A stretch of 64,000 nucleotides of DNA from Colius striatus (Eukaryota > Chordata > Aves > Coliiformes > Coliidae), in NCBI RefSeq assembly GCF_028858725.1, contig NC_084759.1, positions 90,020,889 to 90,084,888 on the forward strand. Reading direction: 5' to 3'. Below the pieces are notes generated by a model that had not been told where the DNA came from, did no database searches, and saw only the letters and a program-made list of their open reading frames with translations. Made by a program: the position numbers and the translations under genes. Shown here in pieces: positions 25,801-39,070 of this stretch. Position 1 is the first letter of the stretch; the number at the start of each line of letters is the position of its first letter.

Positions 25801-28800
25801 ACCAAGTTTATAAAGGTCACTGATTTTCTTCCATGTCCACAATAAAATCCTTCATTTCCTTGCTAACACAGGCAACTGACACCCTGTGAAAGTTAGCTTA
25901 GTACAAAATACTCATCATTTAAATTTTCAATTTCAGTTAAGTGCCAATTGACTTTACTATGATTAAGTGTTCTGCTCATTCAACACAAACGCTCTGCAAT
26001 CTGGCAAGACTTTAGCTGAGTGGCAGGGCTTAACTTTGTTTTCTAATAGATATTTCCTTACCACTCTCCTACATAAAAAAGTGAGAATCCCACTTAATGA
26101 GATGTTATACTAAAACTACAACTGGGGGGAGGGGACAGGGGGAGGTGCAGGGAGGGTATTAAAAACACCACCAGACTCCTGTGGTCACATACCTCCATTG
26201 CATCTAAAGAAAAGTTGCATGAGATCTCAAATTTTTTCATAAGAATCTGTTCCTTGATATTATATATACAGACAAATTTCGACAATCCACCTGCCAGCAT
26301 ATACTGACCATCGGCTGAGTAACAAAGAGTAGTAAAAGACCTAGTAAAGAAAAAGAGAAAGTAGTTAATTTCACTGCCATATTGAAGCTGAAGGAGCTAA
26401 AATACAGTGTAAAGACACAGAAGGATAATCATTCCATAGAAAAAGTAGAGATCTGCATTCATACAATATGTGCTTAACATACAAAATCATTTACCATGAA
26501 CAAGTACTTGATGCTTTACCATGAATCACAAAACTTGGACCTTCAGCAGCTTTTTCAAGTGCTTCCATACTGCTGCTTCTGAGTCTCAGCTCAGTGACTG
26601 AGCTCTCAACTACACCCTACACAATACCAAGTATGGTCAGAAGAGCTAGAGGAAAAACAAGGTCATGGTATATTTTAAGAAGACAGTTGAGAGTTCATCA
26701 TCAAAGATGTACATTGTTTTCAAAAAGCTTCTTATTTTCATTTTGTTTTGACTGAGAACAATATGGGGGGGCGGAAAGGAGGGGCTAAAGGGAAAGAGAA
26801 GAATGAAACATTTGACTATGTTACACTTTCTGGCAGTATATAAATGCAACTTGCCTTTAAATATTATTTCACATGCATAGTAACATGTAATAAAATCCAC
26901 ATGGTAGTTACATTTTCTTAAGAATGTAACGGTTTCTACACACTAATAGTTACACACGAGTACCTACAGAACAAGATACTCATCTAAAAACCTATCACAT
27001 TCACAAATGAACAACTTGCCATGAGAAGCTTAATATTATGGGGCAACCCAAGTTTGTAACTGACGAAGAAACCCACATGCTCAGAATGATGCTGATCAGC
27101 GGGTGAACACAGTAAAAAACAAAAAGGATTCATCCAGATGTCAAGTCAGGCAGCCTTTCCAAATTCAACATCAGCAGATGCACTCTGAAGTCTTCCAAGC
27201 AAAAACCAAGTGGAATGAAATAATTCAAAAGTAAGCCAGCGTCCCACCCTCTTTTCACTGTAATCTCATTTACTCACTTTCCCTTGGCTGCTTGTTTGGC
27301 AGTTATTTTATCAAGCTCCTTCCTCCCCATCTGAAGATCATGCTTTCCCTCAATTGAGCCAGTTTGCACTGCATTTTCATGATCCCAAAATGTTATCTGT
27401 CCGTTCAAAGCAGCAACTGCAAGCTCCTTGCCGTCAGGACGGAAAGCAACAACAAGAACTGCAAAGAATTTAGTTAACAGTTGAAAACGCAGTCAGATTT
27501 TTTGCTAAGAAAATACCCTCTATTTTTCTAAGATTCTATCCCAACTACCAGAAAAAGCTTAAGAGTAACAAGTATGACTGTACCTTTTCTCTGAGCAACA
27601 TACAAATGTTTAGCTAATTATAAAGCTAGGGACAGTATTAAATAAAAAAGATTTCTTACACTGTTACCTAAGTACTACAGTACCTGTATTATAGAACTAT
27701 CTCAACTTTAAAGAGTCTGTATTTGACATGATCTGTTGTTCAGTCTTGAAATATTTTTGACAGTTTTTTATATTTTATATAAGACAAAAATAAAAGTTAC
27801 CATCTGAGTTAAATGTTAGTGTCTCTTTAGTTCTCCAGCTGTCTAACATATCCCATAACTTGACAGTTTTATCCCAAGAGGCACTAGCTAGAACACATTT
27901 CATTGGGTTAAAGGACAAACAGCTGATGGGCCCTTCATGACCTGATAAGACCTAATAAAAGAAGAAAAGACAACATGGAATTAGGTAAAGAAGCTGAAAT
28001 ACACATAGTTTGCATTCAGTAAAGTCTAAATATAGCAACGCAACCATACTTAACTGGTCTATACAAGTTTAAGGCCACTTTTGGGCAAGTGGCATGATAT
28101 GTACCAGTGATTCTCAATTTTTCATTTTCAGAAGTTTAACAAAAAAAAAAATCACTAGAGTGCTACCACTGCAGAGGCATCTACAACCACTCTTACACAC
28201 ATGTAGTCTCCTTAGAGACCAAGACTTAGGAATATGGTATGTTTCCCCCTCAGACCAACTGTGAAAAAGTAAGTCATTGCTCTGAGAATTTAGTATGTCA
28301 TGCAGCTGAAGACACTTCAGAAAAAATTCTACTAAAAATTGAACAAAAGACAGACAGCTTTTTATGGCATTGAGCTCCTACTCCTCTCAGAAGAAATCAA
28401 AGAAAGAAACTAAACTCAAAACCCTGCAGGTCCACTCAGATATATGCCAAGCTCCTATATAGCTATACCAAATTAAAGGCATGACTGGCTGAGTTCATCT
28501 ACTTATACAAGATGTACAATAATGCTTAAGAATTGAAAATAGCAAATGAGTTTGATTTGCTCATAAGTACTGTGTCTCTCCTTTATTACACCTACTCTGA
28601 ACAGAATGCATTTCCAACAAGCAGTGAGAGAGCGGGGATTTAACTTAATAGTTTTCTCACCCTACACAATAAAAACTTTTTACGCAAGAAATCAGAGTCC
28701 TGCTCTGCTCCAGCAAAACTGCCCACAAAATCTGCACTGATCTTAAGACAGCACCTACAGTTTCTCAATTGCCTGCAAAAATAAAATAACAATAAATAAA

Positions 28801-31800
28801 ATAATAAAAAGAAAATAACACCTCTGAATAACTGCTGGAGGAAGGGCTCTCATGTCTGCATTATTATTGCTCAGCAATACTTGTGTTACTTCATCAGCTA
28901 GAAAGAGCTTCTTGTTTTAAATTTCTAAAGACTACTTCCCACACAAATACAGGATAGCCTCCATGCAATAAATCAAAAACTGCTGAGAGGAACATAGCTC
29001 TTGAATATAAATACAACAAAGCGCTTTACACTATGTTGAAATCCTCCAACTAATACCGAAGTTTATACAGGTCTTGATGATACTAAGTATTCAAGCCCTC
29101 CAACATTGTAGATCCTTACATCTAGCAGCCTCCCACTCTGCATTGACCAGATGAATATTTCAAAGGAATCCTGGGAACCAGCTGACACAATCTCACCACT
29201 GGAGTCCACAGCTAAACAAGAGAACTGACTCGGTCGTGGAGACGTAAAGGTACGGAAATTGCGGTACCTGTTGTAAAGGTGAAAATAAATTATGAGAACC
29301 TTTTTGGTAGACTTAAACATATGTTTTATGAAAGTATTTGAAAAGGGATTTCATTTTACTTGTAAAGTCTTTTCAAGCTATCTATGGAAAAAAGTATTCT
29401 TTGGATAAAATTAGATGCCATGTCATGCCACGCATGACTCCAAGATTAGCAAAGATTTTATGAACTCTGAAGAAATAGCAGTCAAAAATTCTCAAACAAA
29501 AAAGTCTTCTTCTATTACATTGCCTATGTCCATTCTATAAAAAACACAGGCTTGTTTACACATCCAGTTCTGTACACAGTTTATAATAGTTATAGTATAA
29601 CAGCTCAGCCATTACAACTATGGCAAACATCCTGTTACACACGTGCATTCTCCCCATTTGAGTAGTAGAGTCAGACAACAATTTTACTGGATTCTTCCAG
29701 AATTTTCTTCACAGAAACTGTACAGACTGACAGGATCCCTAACTACTATCTAAAATTGAAGAAAAGGCTGAACCAAAAAAAATCAATAAAGCAATATTCA
29801 CATGTGAGCAACTCCAACATGAAACAAGCTATCAGGAATTCACTGTATTTTACATGGTGAAAGCTGATGACTAAACAAAAGCTTCATACAGTTACCTGTG
29901 TAGATCAAAGGCACGTACAGTTCCATCGAGGGAAGCACTCAAAATGACATAACCATTGGAAGTGAAAGTTACAGCAGTTACACCACTGCTATGTTCTGTA
30001 AAAGTGACAAAACAAAAGCTGCTTGAAGTATTCCACACTTTCACCTGTAAGAGACAAGAAGAGCATTCTTAAAATCTCCATTATCAGTTCAGAGATAAAG
30101 TAAGGGTAAGACAGTAGAATAAAGGAAAGTTAGCCCTAAAACTCTGTAGTAGTATAAAGGACTTTCTGTTCCATTAGTAAGGAATTCTGCGCAAGTGAGA
30201 TGAAATCCCTAAAGACACTTAAAACAACACGGAAATCTTAGTGGAGAGAGATGAAAAAAAATAAAACAAAGCTAATTTTCAATGAAAGCTATGGCACTCG
30301 GTGAGCATCTCAGGCTCTCAAGCTTTGGACTGGCCACTAACAAGTGTCAAATTCAAAACCAACTGTGAAACCAACTCACAGAAGTAACAATTGAGATGAT
30401 ATTCCAAACTGTTTTGAACAGAAATGTTACACCTTCAGCTATCTTCAGTTTCAGACAACTGGGGTTCAGCCAATTTCATCAAATCATAGAATGGTGGGGT
30501 TGGAAGGGACCTATAGACATCATCTAGTCCAAATCCTCCACCAAAGCAGGTCCACCTAGATCAGGTCACAAAGGAACACATCCAGGAGGATTTTGAAGAC
30601 CTCCAGAGAAGATGTCTCCACACCCTCTATGGGTAGCCTGTACCAGGGCTCTCATCCTCATAGTAAAATAGATTTTTCTTACATTTAAATGGAACTTCCT
30701 GTGTTCCAGCTTCATCCCATTACCCCTTGTCCTGTCATTAGATACAACAGAAAAAAGGGATGTCCCAACCTCCTGACATCCACCATTTATATACTTGTAA
30801 ATACTAATGAGACATTCCCTCCCCCACCTCCCAGTCTACTCTTATCTAGACTAAACAGATTTCAAATCTTAAGGGCAGAAATCATAAAATGGCAGGTCAT
30901 TTTTCTGACAATCAAGAGTTTTGATAGGAAACAAGATGCTACCTTTGTTCAATTTATGCTCCAAGAGACTGTGGGATTATTCTAAAAAAGGTCTTTTAAA
31001 AAAAAGTACACATAGACCTAGCCTACCATTTCAATACAAGTCAACAACGAGAATTTAATTTTTCTTCTAAAGAGCAAGCTTCTACAACGGTATATTTTAG
31101 AAAAGTCTGTTTAGGAATTACACTTTTATAAATAATTTGCCTTAAATTTTGCATTAAGCCAATTATTAAAAGGAAATGAATTTGTTGACATTCATTAATC
31201 TCAAATTATCATGGGACCTCCGTAAGAACATATAAATGAACATTTAAATGAACAGAGAGAGACCTGGGAGTCCTGATTGATAACAAGCTAAATATGAGCC
31301 AGCAAAGTGCCCATGTGGCCAAGAAGGCCAATGGCATCCTGGGATGCATCAAGAAGAGTGTGGCCACCAGGTCAAGGGAGGTTCTTCTCCCTCTCTACTC
31401 TGCCCTGGTGAGGCCTCATCTGGAGTACTGTGTCCAGTTCTGGGCTCCTCAGCTCAACAGAGACAGAGAACTTCTGAAGAGACTCCAGCACAGGGCCATC
31501 AAGATGATCAGGGAACTGGAACATCTTTCATACAAAGAAAGACTGTGAGAACTGGGGCTGTTTAGTCTGGAGAAGAGGAGATCTTATGAACATTTACAAA
31601 TATCTAAATGGTGGGTGTCGGGAGGTTGGGACATCCCTTTTTAATGTTGTAGCTAGCAACAGGACAAGGGCTAATGGGATGAAGCTGGAACACAAAAAGT
31701 TCCACTTAAATATAAAAGCTATTTCACTGTGAGGGTGAGGGAGCAGTGGCACAGGCTGCCCAGAGGGGTTGTGGAGTCTCCTTCCTTGGAGGTCTTCAAG

Positions 31801-34800
31801 ACCCACCTGGACATGTTCCTATGTGACCTGATCTAGGTGAACCTGCTTCTGCAGAGGGGTTGGACTAGATGATCTCTAAAGGTCCCTTCCAACCCCTACC
31901 ATTCTATGATTTGATGAATGGTGATTGCATCCAAAATAATTTACAAAATTATCTGCTAAAAAGCAAAAGTGATACAATTTGCAGAAGACAGCAATAACAG
32001 CAACTCACATATACACACACACATGTGTACTCCAGAAAGAAAAATTTTAAAAAATTCAGTGAAGCCAAAAAAAAATGATGACTTTATATAAAGAAAAATG
32101 TATCAGTTACAGTAAGAGACTTTTCCACATGAAACAGAAATTCAAGCAGCTTCCTATGTTATCAAGACCAAAGTTCACACTTCAGTGACACTGCAACACT
32201 CACCTTTCCATCTTCCCCTCCGGTCACTATGTACTGTCCATCTGGAGAATATGCTAATGAAACCATGCTATTGAAATGCCCCTGCTGCTTTAGCACATAG
32301 GATTCGCTTTGCCATTCCCAGACCAGGAGCTGACCCAAACCTACGAACACATGAGAAGAAGTAACCAGAATTAGGAACACAATGATGAGACACCGCGAAT
32401 GCCAGTCACAAAACACAAACATACACAAAAAAAAAATTTACAAACCTGAACATCCAAAGGCAATCCAGTCACCCGTACAGTTGATAGAAATAGAAGCTAT
32501 CCTTTGGTCTGAAATACTGAAAAAAGAGAATTACCAAATAAACAAACATGTTTCTTCATGCCTTGTGTGATCAAACTTCAAAACTAAGCTCTGTTCCCTC
32601 TGTTCAAGCTACCTCTTTGATTACTGAATTTCTGTATCACTTGTAACATGAAGAGCAGCACACATGTTCTTTATTGGATTTGAAAACGTCAATCAGACAA
32701 TGCTGCTTCATTCAGGATGAAGACAGAGTGTCTAGATCCCAAAGACACATTTGCTAGTACAGAGTAAAAGCCCTCACATTCAAGAAAAAGTAACTTTTTT
32801 TGTACAGAAAAATGATGAATTCTTTAGATAGTGTCATGCAGCTATGGGGAAGAAATATGGGTTTATTTTTAAATTTACAGACAATTTGAGCAGAACCTTT
32901 TTTTTTCCAGATACTATATTCTATATAGAAACTGACAACATGAAGTCCAAAGCACTGAGGAAATCTATGCCCAATAACCACTTACTCAGAAGTTCCTCAT
33001 TCAGACCTCATTGTCCATAACAAGCTATGTAAAAGAGTTGCACAGTATTTCAAGTCTACAATTCTGCCTTTCCAGAAATTACACTACTACATAATCATGT
33101 TTAAGATACTCTGAGTAATCATCCTTTGCTGCTAACATGGTGTGTTCTCAGTCAAATAAACACCTTCAGTACCCAGAAAAACATACCACAGACACAAAAC
33201 CAAACCAGCACCCAACCATAACCCCACACCTTACCTCAAGGAGTGGATCAGATTGAAATCTGGAAGCTCATGGAGGTGAAAGACTCCAGAGGCAAAGCCA
33301 GTGACTAAAAGGTGAGTTTTCTTGTGATAAGCTGCAGATGTCAGGTTATTAAAATCTCCCTCTTTATTGAAAAAATACCTAGCATGAAAGAAATAAGAAA
33401 AAAGCAAACAATGCAAAACCAGTATACTGTTACAGTTGCATGTCAATGCAAGCCAAATCAAAGTATCCAACAATACAACTAAAAAGCAGTAGTTCCAAGA
33501 ACTGCTCAACACATGTACTTTATATAGCCACTAAGAGTTAATTTTCTTCTTTTCTTTCCCGTTTACAGCTGCTAAAGAGATTTGACTATCAGATGTGACA
33601 TCTGAACACATGCAACAAAAGGGGCTAGAAGTTCACCTTGGAGAAACTGCATCATGTGTTTCCTTTTGGTCATCTAACACCAATAGGCATGATTCATAAA
33701 TCCACTGGTCTTCCTTCTGTATGAGAGTCCTCTTATAAGAGGAAGGAATTGAAGCAATGTTCGTAACATGCTATATGTCTAACAAAGAGAGCTTGTTTCT
33801 CACTTTCTTTTCTCTTACTGGAACTAAATAGATAAGCATCACACAATGGCCAAACAGAACATCTGAACATTATCCAATTGTTGTATACTGTCTAGAAGTC
33901 ACATTCCCTCAGGCTAATTCCAACCTGGGCTGGGGTAGGGTACTTTCTCTATACTTCCTTTCCACTCAAAGAGTGGGAATAGAAGCCTGATGTCAATTGT
34001 TCCCAAGAGGCCTTTACATGCATCTCATCTCTCCCTCACTTCACTGACCAAAGAGACTGCCTATGAACATTATCTTTCTTCAACCAAACCCAAATGCTAT
34101 GACCACCTTAAAACTGGATTCTTCTTTGTAAGCCACATCTCTTTGATGCAGAAAGATAGGGAGATCCTTCAAAAAGGCACCTCCAAGTAGTTTACCAAAA
34201 AAAGCATATGAGGTATCTTAAGCAAACATTACTGTCACTTTTTGAAATGAAACAATCCCTTTGTGCAAAAACCCAAAGCCTCTATACTTAGAAGATACTG
34301 TACTTCAGATCTCCTTACAGTAAAAGGTTCGCTCCCCACACTTGTATGTTTCAAACACTAGAACATACACCATCAGTCAGTATTTCTTATATTATTAAAT
34401 TACACTAATTACTCTACACGTGATGGGTATCACCCCTCATATAGTCAAGGCCAGACAAACAGGTGTTCTATTGAAACTACTTAAAATGAGATCTATAGTA
34501 AACAACTAAATCCAGAACTGACTTTTATAGTGATAGAATGAGTGATAAAAGGGTGAAAAAAGCCCAAGTCTTTGGAAAACCACTTACTTTGCAACACGTG
34601 AATATTTAACCTTTTCTCTAGTCTCTTTTTTACTTGGATTGGCTTTTCCATGAATTTCTTCACCCTTTGGCTCTTCAAGAAGCTCTTCATCATCTTTTGC
34701 TTCATCCTCTTCCCTGGCTGCATCTTTAGGGGGAATGGGTTTCAAACCATCAAGCTCAGTATCACACTGCCATACACAGAGCGCTGCATCCTGGCTAATC

Positions 34801-37800
34801 GTGTACAGCTGGAATGCAAACACACAAGGCAACCATTATCATGCAATACCCATGTTTGCACTCTGCTGTCTTATTATGAACAATGAATTGCAGAAGGGTT
34901 AAGCAGGTCTGCACTCTAACATTAGGATATTATTATAACTTATTATTATAACTTAGTCCTCTAGAATTCAAACTGCTTTGATCTGGAAAATTCACTTCTC
35001 CTGAGAACCAATTATTTACTTATCTCATTAATATTTACAAACATCTAAATGACAGATGTTAGGAGGTCGGGGCATCACTTTTTTTCTGTTGTATTCAGTG
35101 ATAGGACAAGGGGTAATGGAAAAAAGCTGGAACATACAAAGTTACATTTAAACATAAGGAAAAACTATTTCGCTCTATGGATGGATGAGGGAGCCCAGGC
35201 ACAGGCTGCCCAGAGAGGGTGTGGAGTCTCCTTCTCTGGAGGTTTTCAAAATCCACCTGGACATGTTCCTCTGCAACTTGATCGAGGTGGACTTGTTTTT
35301 AGCAGGGAGGTTGGACTAGATATCTCTAGAGGTCCCTTCCAACCCCTACCATTCTGTGACTCTATGATACTTTACCAGATAACTTTTGAGAAGATCGAAG
35401 GCAAAGTGATTATCAGCTGTCTTTACAGTTAATAATTCTTTCCTATATAAAATTATAACTTTTTTGTGGAGCAATTTTAAATAACTTGCTAGCCTTCTAA
35501 AGTCTGCTTCTTCAAACATCCATGGAATTGTAAAGTCCCAAACACAGTAGGAGTCAAGAGACGTATTACATACTGGTTAAATTCTGAGATTATCAAAATA
35601 GCTAGCATCCTTTCCTACAAGTAAGATTCTCCTTGTACTATTTTAATATTATAATTCAAGAATGTTGTGTGATTATACATACATCTAGACTGTTCTCTTC
35701 AAAAAAGCAGGCTACTATTACATCCTTATGCCCTCCAAGTGAGTAGTAGATCAAGTTTGCCCATCGTTCTGCTCCAAACACCCATGTAGACATGTCCTTG
35801 CTCCCTACTGCAAAACATCTATGAAAGAAAAGGTAATTTTTTATATTAGAACACTGGTTTGCAATACTCTTCCCTAAGTGGAGAAGATTTTGAGTGGGGA
35901 AACACCAGTCATCAGTTCCAAAGAAATTTTACAAACAGTGGAGTTGTAAACCAAGGTTGGCAACTTTACTAAAGGCAGATGAGATTAAATACATTTGAAA
36001 GGTCAACCATGCTTATATTCCTAAGACATGTTCCTTTTAAGGATAACTAGGCATTTTCATGTAAGATCCATTGTTGACTGCACATGTACATTTTATACTT
36101 CCAGTCCAGTTCTTATGTTCAAGACAGAACGAGAAACAGAAGAGCCCAAAAAGAATTTTTAAAGCTAGTACAATATTTTAGATGAAAGAAAATAAGACCA
36201 AAACATGCACAGAAATAATAGCAACACGAGCAGGTAAACAGTGCTTTAGTTTAACAACTCACTTGGAATCATCAGTCCAGTCAATACAAGTTGTTTCATC
36301 ATATGGACCGTAGTAAGTTTTGTCCAGGACAAATGCATTAAACTCTCTTTTCCTCCCAGGAGCATGGTACATAAGAGCAACATTGTCTTTTGTAATCACA
36401 AATTTCCTGTCATAATGGGGGCAAAAAAGCATAATTGCATACAAAGCTGTTAAAGCAAACAATTTTTCAGTACAGACTACAATACAACAAAAGAAAACAA
36501 TACTAAGAAGGTTTCTGCATTACTGAAATGGTAAATATCAATTGCTTTTGAATAAAAAACAAAACGTTATTTGCAGATTGATACCGGCCCCCAACTTACG
36601 TATCTTAAGAGAGACAACTTTCAGTAAAAAAAAAAAAATCACTGAAGTTGATTGCCTTAATTCTCACAAAGAAAGGAACAGTTTCAAACATTCAAAAGAG
36701 GATACTGTATTTCAGCCCCTCTTCACCTCCACTTTCAGAAACACCAAGCATCTGCATCCCAGTTATACATATCCTTTAGTCTAGACCTGTTGCCAGTATA
36801 ATTCCCTAACAGAGAACTGGGATTCCAGCTTTCCAGTTAAAACTCCTTCAAGATCACTTTGAGTCATCCCAAGTGAAGAATGTTGCCAACTGTGCACTTT
36901 TTCCTCTTGCCTTTGTGGTTCTAACGTTTATATCATCGCACTTTGGATATGTGATCATGCAATTAAATTATAAGGGATGTGAAAAGTAGCGCTCAATTCA
37001 ACAAACTGCCTCTTTCAGTGGCACTGTTGTTTCAGACAAATTACATGTAAGAACAACTTATACGTAAGAACAGTTAAGACTCACAGCAAATCTTCTGTCT
37101 TTCTAGGAATTCCACCACAGACAATATCTGTGACAGGCAATTTTCCTGCTAGCATCTGTTTCCAAGGCTTTGCTTTTCCCTTTTGCTTCCCTTCTCACTT
37201 TTACAGGTAACCCTGATAAGCTCAAAATCTTCCCTTTTTAATCAATAGGTACCATCCCCAGATTGGTCAGAATACCTTAATGATTACACCTAGTTTACAG
37301 GTTACTTTCTGTTGTTTTGCTCTAAAACATACACATTTTACTTACTTGCCATCAGGGGAAAAGCTGACACTGTGAACTGGCTTGTGAAAATAAAAGCGAT
37401 GTATCACACATTTCCCAATCAAACTGACAAGTAAGGCAGCTCCCTCTGTAAGTGCACAAAAAGAAGGATCATGGAAATACAGAGCTCCCAAAGAAACCAT
37501 AATCCTAGCAGGTTTATTTTCTTTCTTTAAAGCTGTAGGGGAAAAAGCACCTCCTCAGAAACTTTTCAAGGCAGCGTGCTTAACATCAGTAATAAGAAAA
37601 TTACAATCAAAGTCACTATTTAAACTCCATAAATAAGTTCTGTAAAGAAATTCACCATTCCCAGAAATTCTCACATAATTTTTAAAGCAGAGCACATTTG
37701 ATTTATATTAAAGTTGAATACTTAGCAATAAGTTTTCCCCCTCTTACACTGCCTTCACTCATTTCATTTTTTTAATAAAACAAATGCCTCCTTAAGGAAA

Positions 37801-38978
37801 GTTACCTTCATCAATTAGAATGGCAAGAGTTCCATCTGGAGAGAGCCCCACACACACAATATTAAGCCGTGTAGCCAATGGAAGTGTTTCACATTTATTA
37901 CTGTAAAAAGAACATAAAACAGTAAACTAGATCCAAGGATGTAAAAATAATAGGCGTGTTCAGCATCAGTGAAATATAGTTTTATATCTATGGTAAAGCC
38001 ATAGAATGAACTTAGATGTAAAACACTTTATCTGTCGCAGTCGCAGCTATGTAAGAGATGGGTTCCTGATCGGAACCCAGGTATAACAAGCAACAGTAGA
38101 TGACAGTCTAGGCTTTGCCATATACAAGACAAGGTGCAAAACAGAAGCATGCAAGGAAACCATATGACTAAATCAAATGGAAACCACTGATTTCCCTTCA
38201 TTTTTTTCTAAAACACATTTTTATATTGTTCTTATGCTATTCTTCCCTCAGCTAGAAAATCTGCACCATGCAACACCTCAGCAGCTACCCTACTAGATAG
38301 GCTTTTCCCTTTTTACTACTTTCAACATTTTGCTACCTTTTAAGGCTAAACTTGACACTTTTCAGGGTGTTTTTAAAGACACATCATTCGTGAGGACGCC
38401 AGCCTACGCCTGCTGCAGCCTCACACCCGCAGGTCGCTTGCCCGTTCATGCAGGGCGGCGGGTGCCGGCGGTGTGGGGCCCACCGTTTCCCCTCACACGC
38501 TATGGACAACGCGGAGATAGCTGCCCCGGGCCGGGCTCCACAACCTCTTGGGAGGTTTATTTCCCTCCTCTTCCCCCCCAAAAACCCCAAACCGTGCTGG
38601 CAGTGCTAGGCCCATCCCCTGTTCCTCTCGCTGGCCGGCGGACCGGGCGTGGGCTGTGGTACAGCTAGGCCAGTGGGCCTGAGGGATGCCGGGCAAGGAG
38701 AAAGGAGGCAGTGGCCAGGGCTAGCTCACTTCTTCAGGTCGAAGATGGAGATCCTGTTCCCGACGGGGCTGATAAGGGCGCTGCCATCGCGGGTGAAGCT
38801 GAGGTTCCCGCGGCGGTACACGGTGCCCAGCAGGCCGGAGAACTGCGAGGGGCAAAGCGGGGGGGAAAAAAGAAAGAAAGAGAAGGGTGGTTAAGACAGG
38901 GGGAGAGGAAGACAGGCAGAGGCCGCTGTCCGCGGCGGGCGGCAGCCGCCGGGCACTCACCCGGTACGCGAACTTCAT
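19884..38978 (-). CDS. PWP2: PWP2, periodic tryptophan protein 2 (UTP1), U3 processome WD40 protein, 21 coding exons, complete
   Basis: Coding exons in order: 38978-38961, 38842-38730, 37900-37806, 37445-37346, 36406-36263, 35818-35683, 34808-34588, 33378-33235, 32516-32446, 32340-32204, 30044-29896, 29267-29120, 27951-27801, 27458-27278, 26340-26193, 24843-24735, 24265-24200, 23834-23616, 21493-21343, 20291-20217, 20043-19884. Total 2736 nt, 911 residues plus TAG (human about 919). The N-terminal two thirds are WD40 repeats (e.g. [12 protein letters not shown] in exon 13, [16 protein letters not shown] in exon 10, [18 protein letters not shown] in exon 12). An acidic/lysine-rich linker (roughly residues 230-255, exon 7) interrupts the first propeller region. 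The Utp12-type helical domain is in exons 18-19 ([33 protein letters not shown]). The C-terminus is acidic and Ser-rich. By family knowledge it is a UTP-B subunit that binds the nascent 5' ETS with U3 snoRNP in the nucleolus for 18S rRNA processing. The first coding exon holds only six codons (MKFAYR). All introns are GT-AG; reading phases agree throughout. Confidence 0.97.
21132..21190 (-). mobile_element. Short, older CR1 3' tail in a PWP2 intron
   Basis: AGAATCATAGAATCATTTAT then GGAAAAGACCTTTAAGAGCA, a CR1 end of a subfamily with AAGACC instead of AGGGACC. Confidence 0.75.
22805..23275 (-). mobile_element. Old, diverged CR1 fragment in a PWP2 intron
   Basis: The plus strand shows reverse-complement CR1 text such as CACAGCACTCCTGATGTGGT and TCACAAGTGCTCAATATAGA, followed by AATAATCACCTTCC. 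It is much more diverged than the other copies, so it is an older insertion. Confidence 0.75.
24915..25195 (-). mobile_element. CR1 LINE 3' fragment in a PWP2 intron
   Basis: In the intron between PWP2 coding exons 15 and 16, sense to the gene. It runs from the octamer tail to the CCCCTTGTCCTGTTCCTAGC block. Confidence 0.92.
26124..26156 (+). other. G-quadruplex motif in a PWP2 intron
   Basis: Five G-runs of 6, 4, 5, 3 and 3 with loops of 1, 3, 7 and 1 nt. It starts 37 nt inside the intron after coding exon 15 (donor at 26192). The G-rich strand is the template strand, so the pre-mRNA is C-rich here. Confidence 0.75.
30481..30872 (-). mobile_element. CR1 LINE 3' fragment in PWP2 intron 10, sense copy
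   Basis: Shows the TTGGAAGGGACC tail, the GACCTCCAGAGAAGATGTCT block and CCCATTACCCCTTGTCCTGT. It faces the opposite-strand copy at 31252-31914 in the same intron. Confidence 0.9.
31252..31914 (+). mobile_element. CR1 LINE 3' fragment in PWP2 intron 10, antisense copy
   Basis: About 0.66 kb. The ORF2 C-terminal text ([20 protein letters not shown]) runs into the 3' UTR and ends CCATTCTATGATTTGATGA. Confidence 0.92.
35022..35368 (+). mobile_element. CR1 LINE 3' fragment in a PWP2 intron
   Basis: Starts ATTAATATTTACAAACATCT, passes the GACAAGGGGTAATGG block and ends ATTCTGTGACTCTATGA; antisense to PWP2. Confidence 0.9.
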
Positions 38979-38992
38979 GGCGGCAGCGGCCC

Positions 38993-38998
38993 CACGTG
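38993..38998. promoter_or_regulatory. PWP2: Canonical E-box CACGTG just upstream of the PWP2 start codon
   Basis: CACGTG lies 15 nt upstream of the PWP2 ATG inside the CpG island. Such E-boxes bind MYC/MAX or USF, and ribosome-biogenesis genes are typical MYC targets. Binding here is an inference from the motif and its place only. Confidence 0.5.
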
Positions 38999-39059
38999 AG
39001 GAACGCGTGCGGCCGGCGGCGGCCCACGGAGCTCCGGCGCGGCGGCAGCGCAGGGGCAC

Positions 39060-39070
39060 TGCGCCTGCGC
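39060..39070. promoter_or_regulatory. NRF1-like site in the PWP2 CpG island
   Basis: The sequence TGCGCCTGCGC resembles the NRF1 palindrome (TGCGCATGCGC) with one central mismatch. It lies about 80-90 nt upstream of the PWP2 ATG, a usual position for this factor in CpG-island promoters. Confidence 0.35.
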
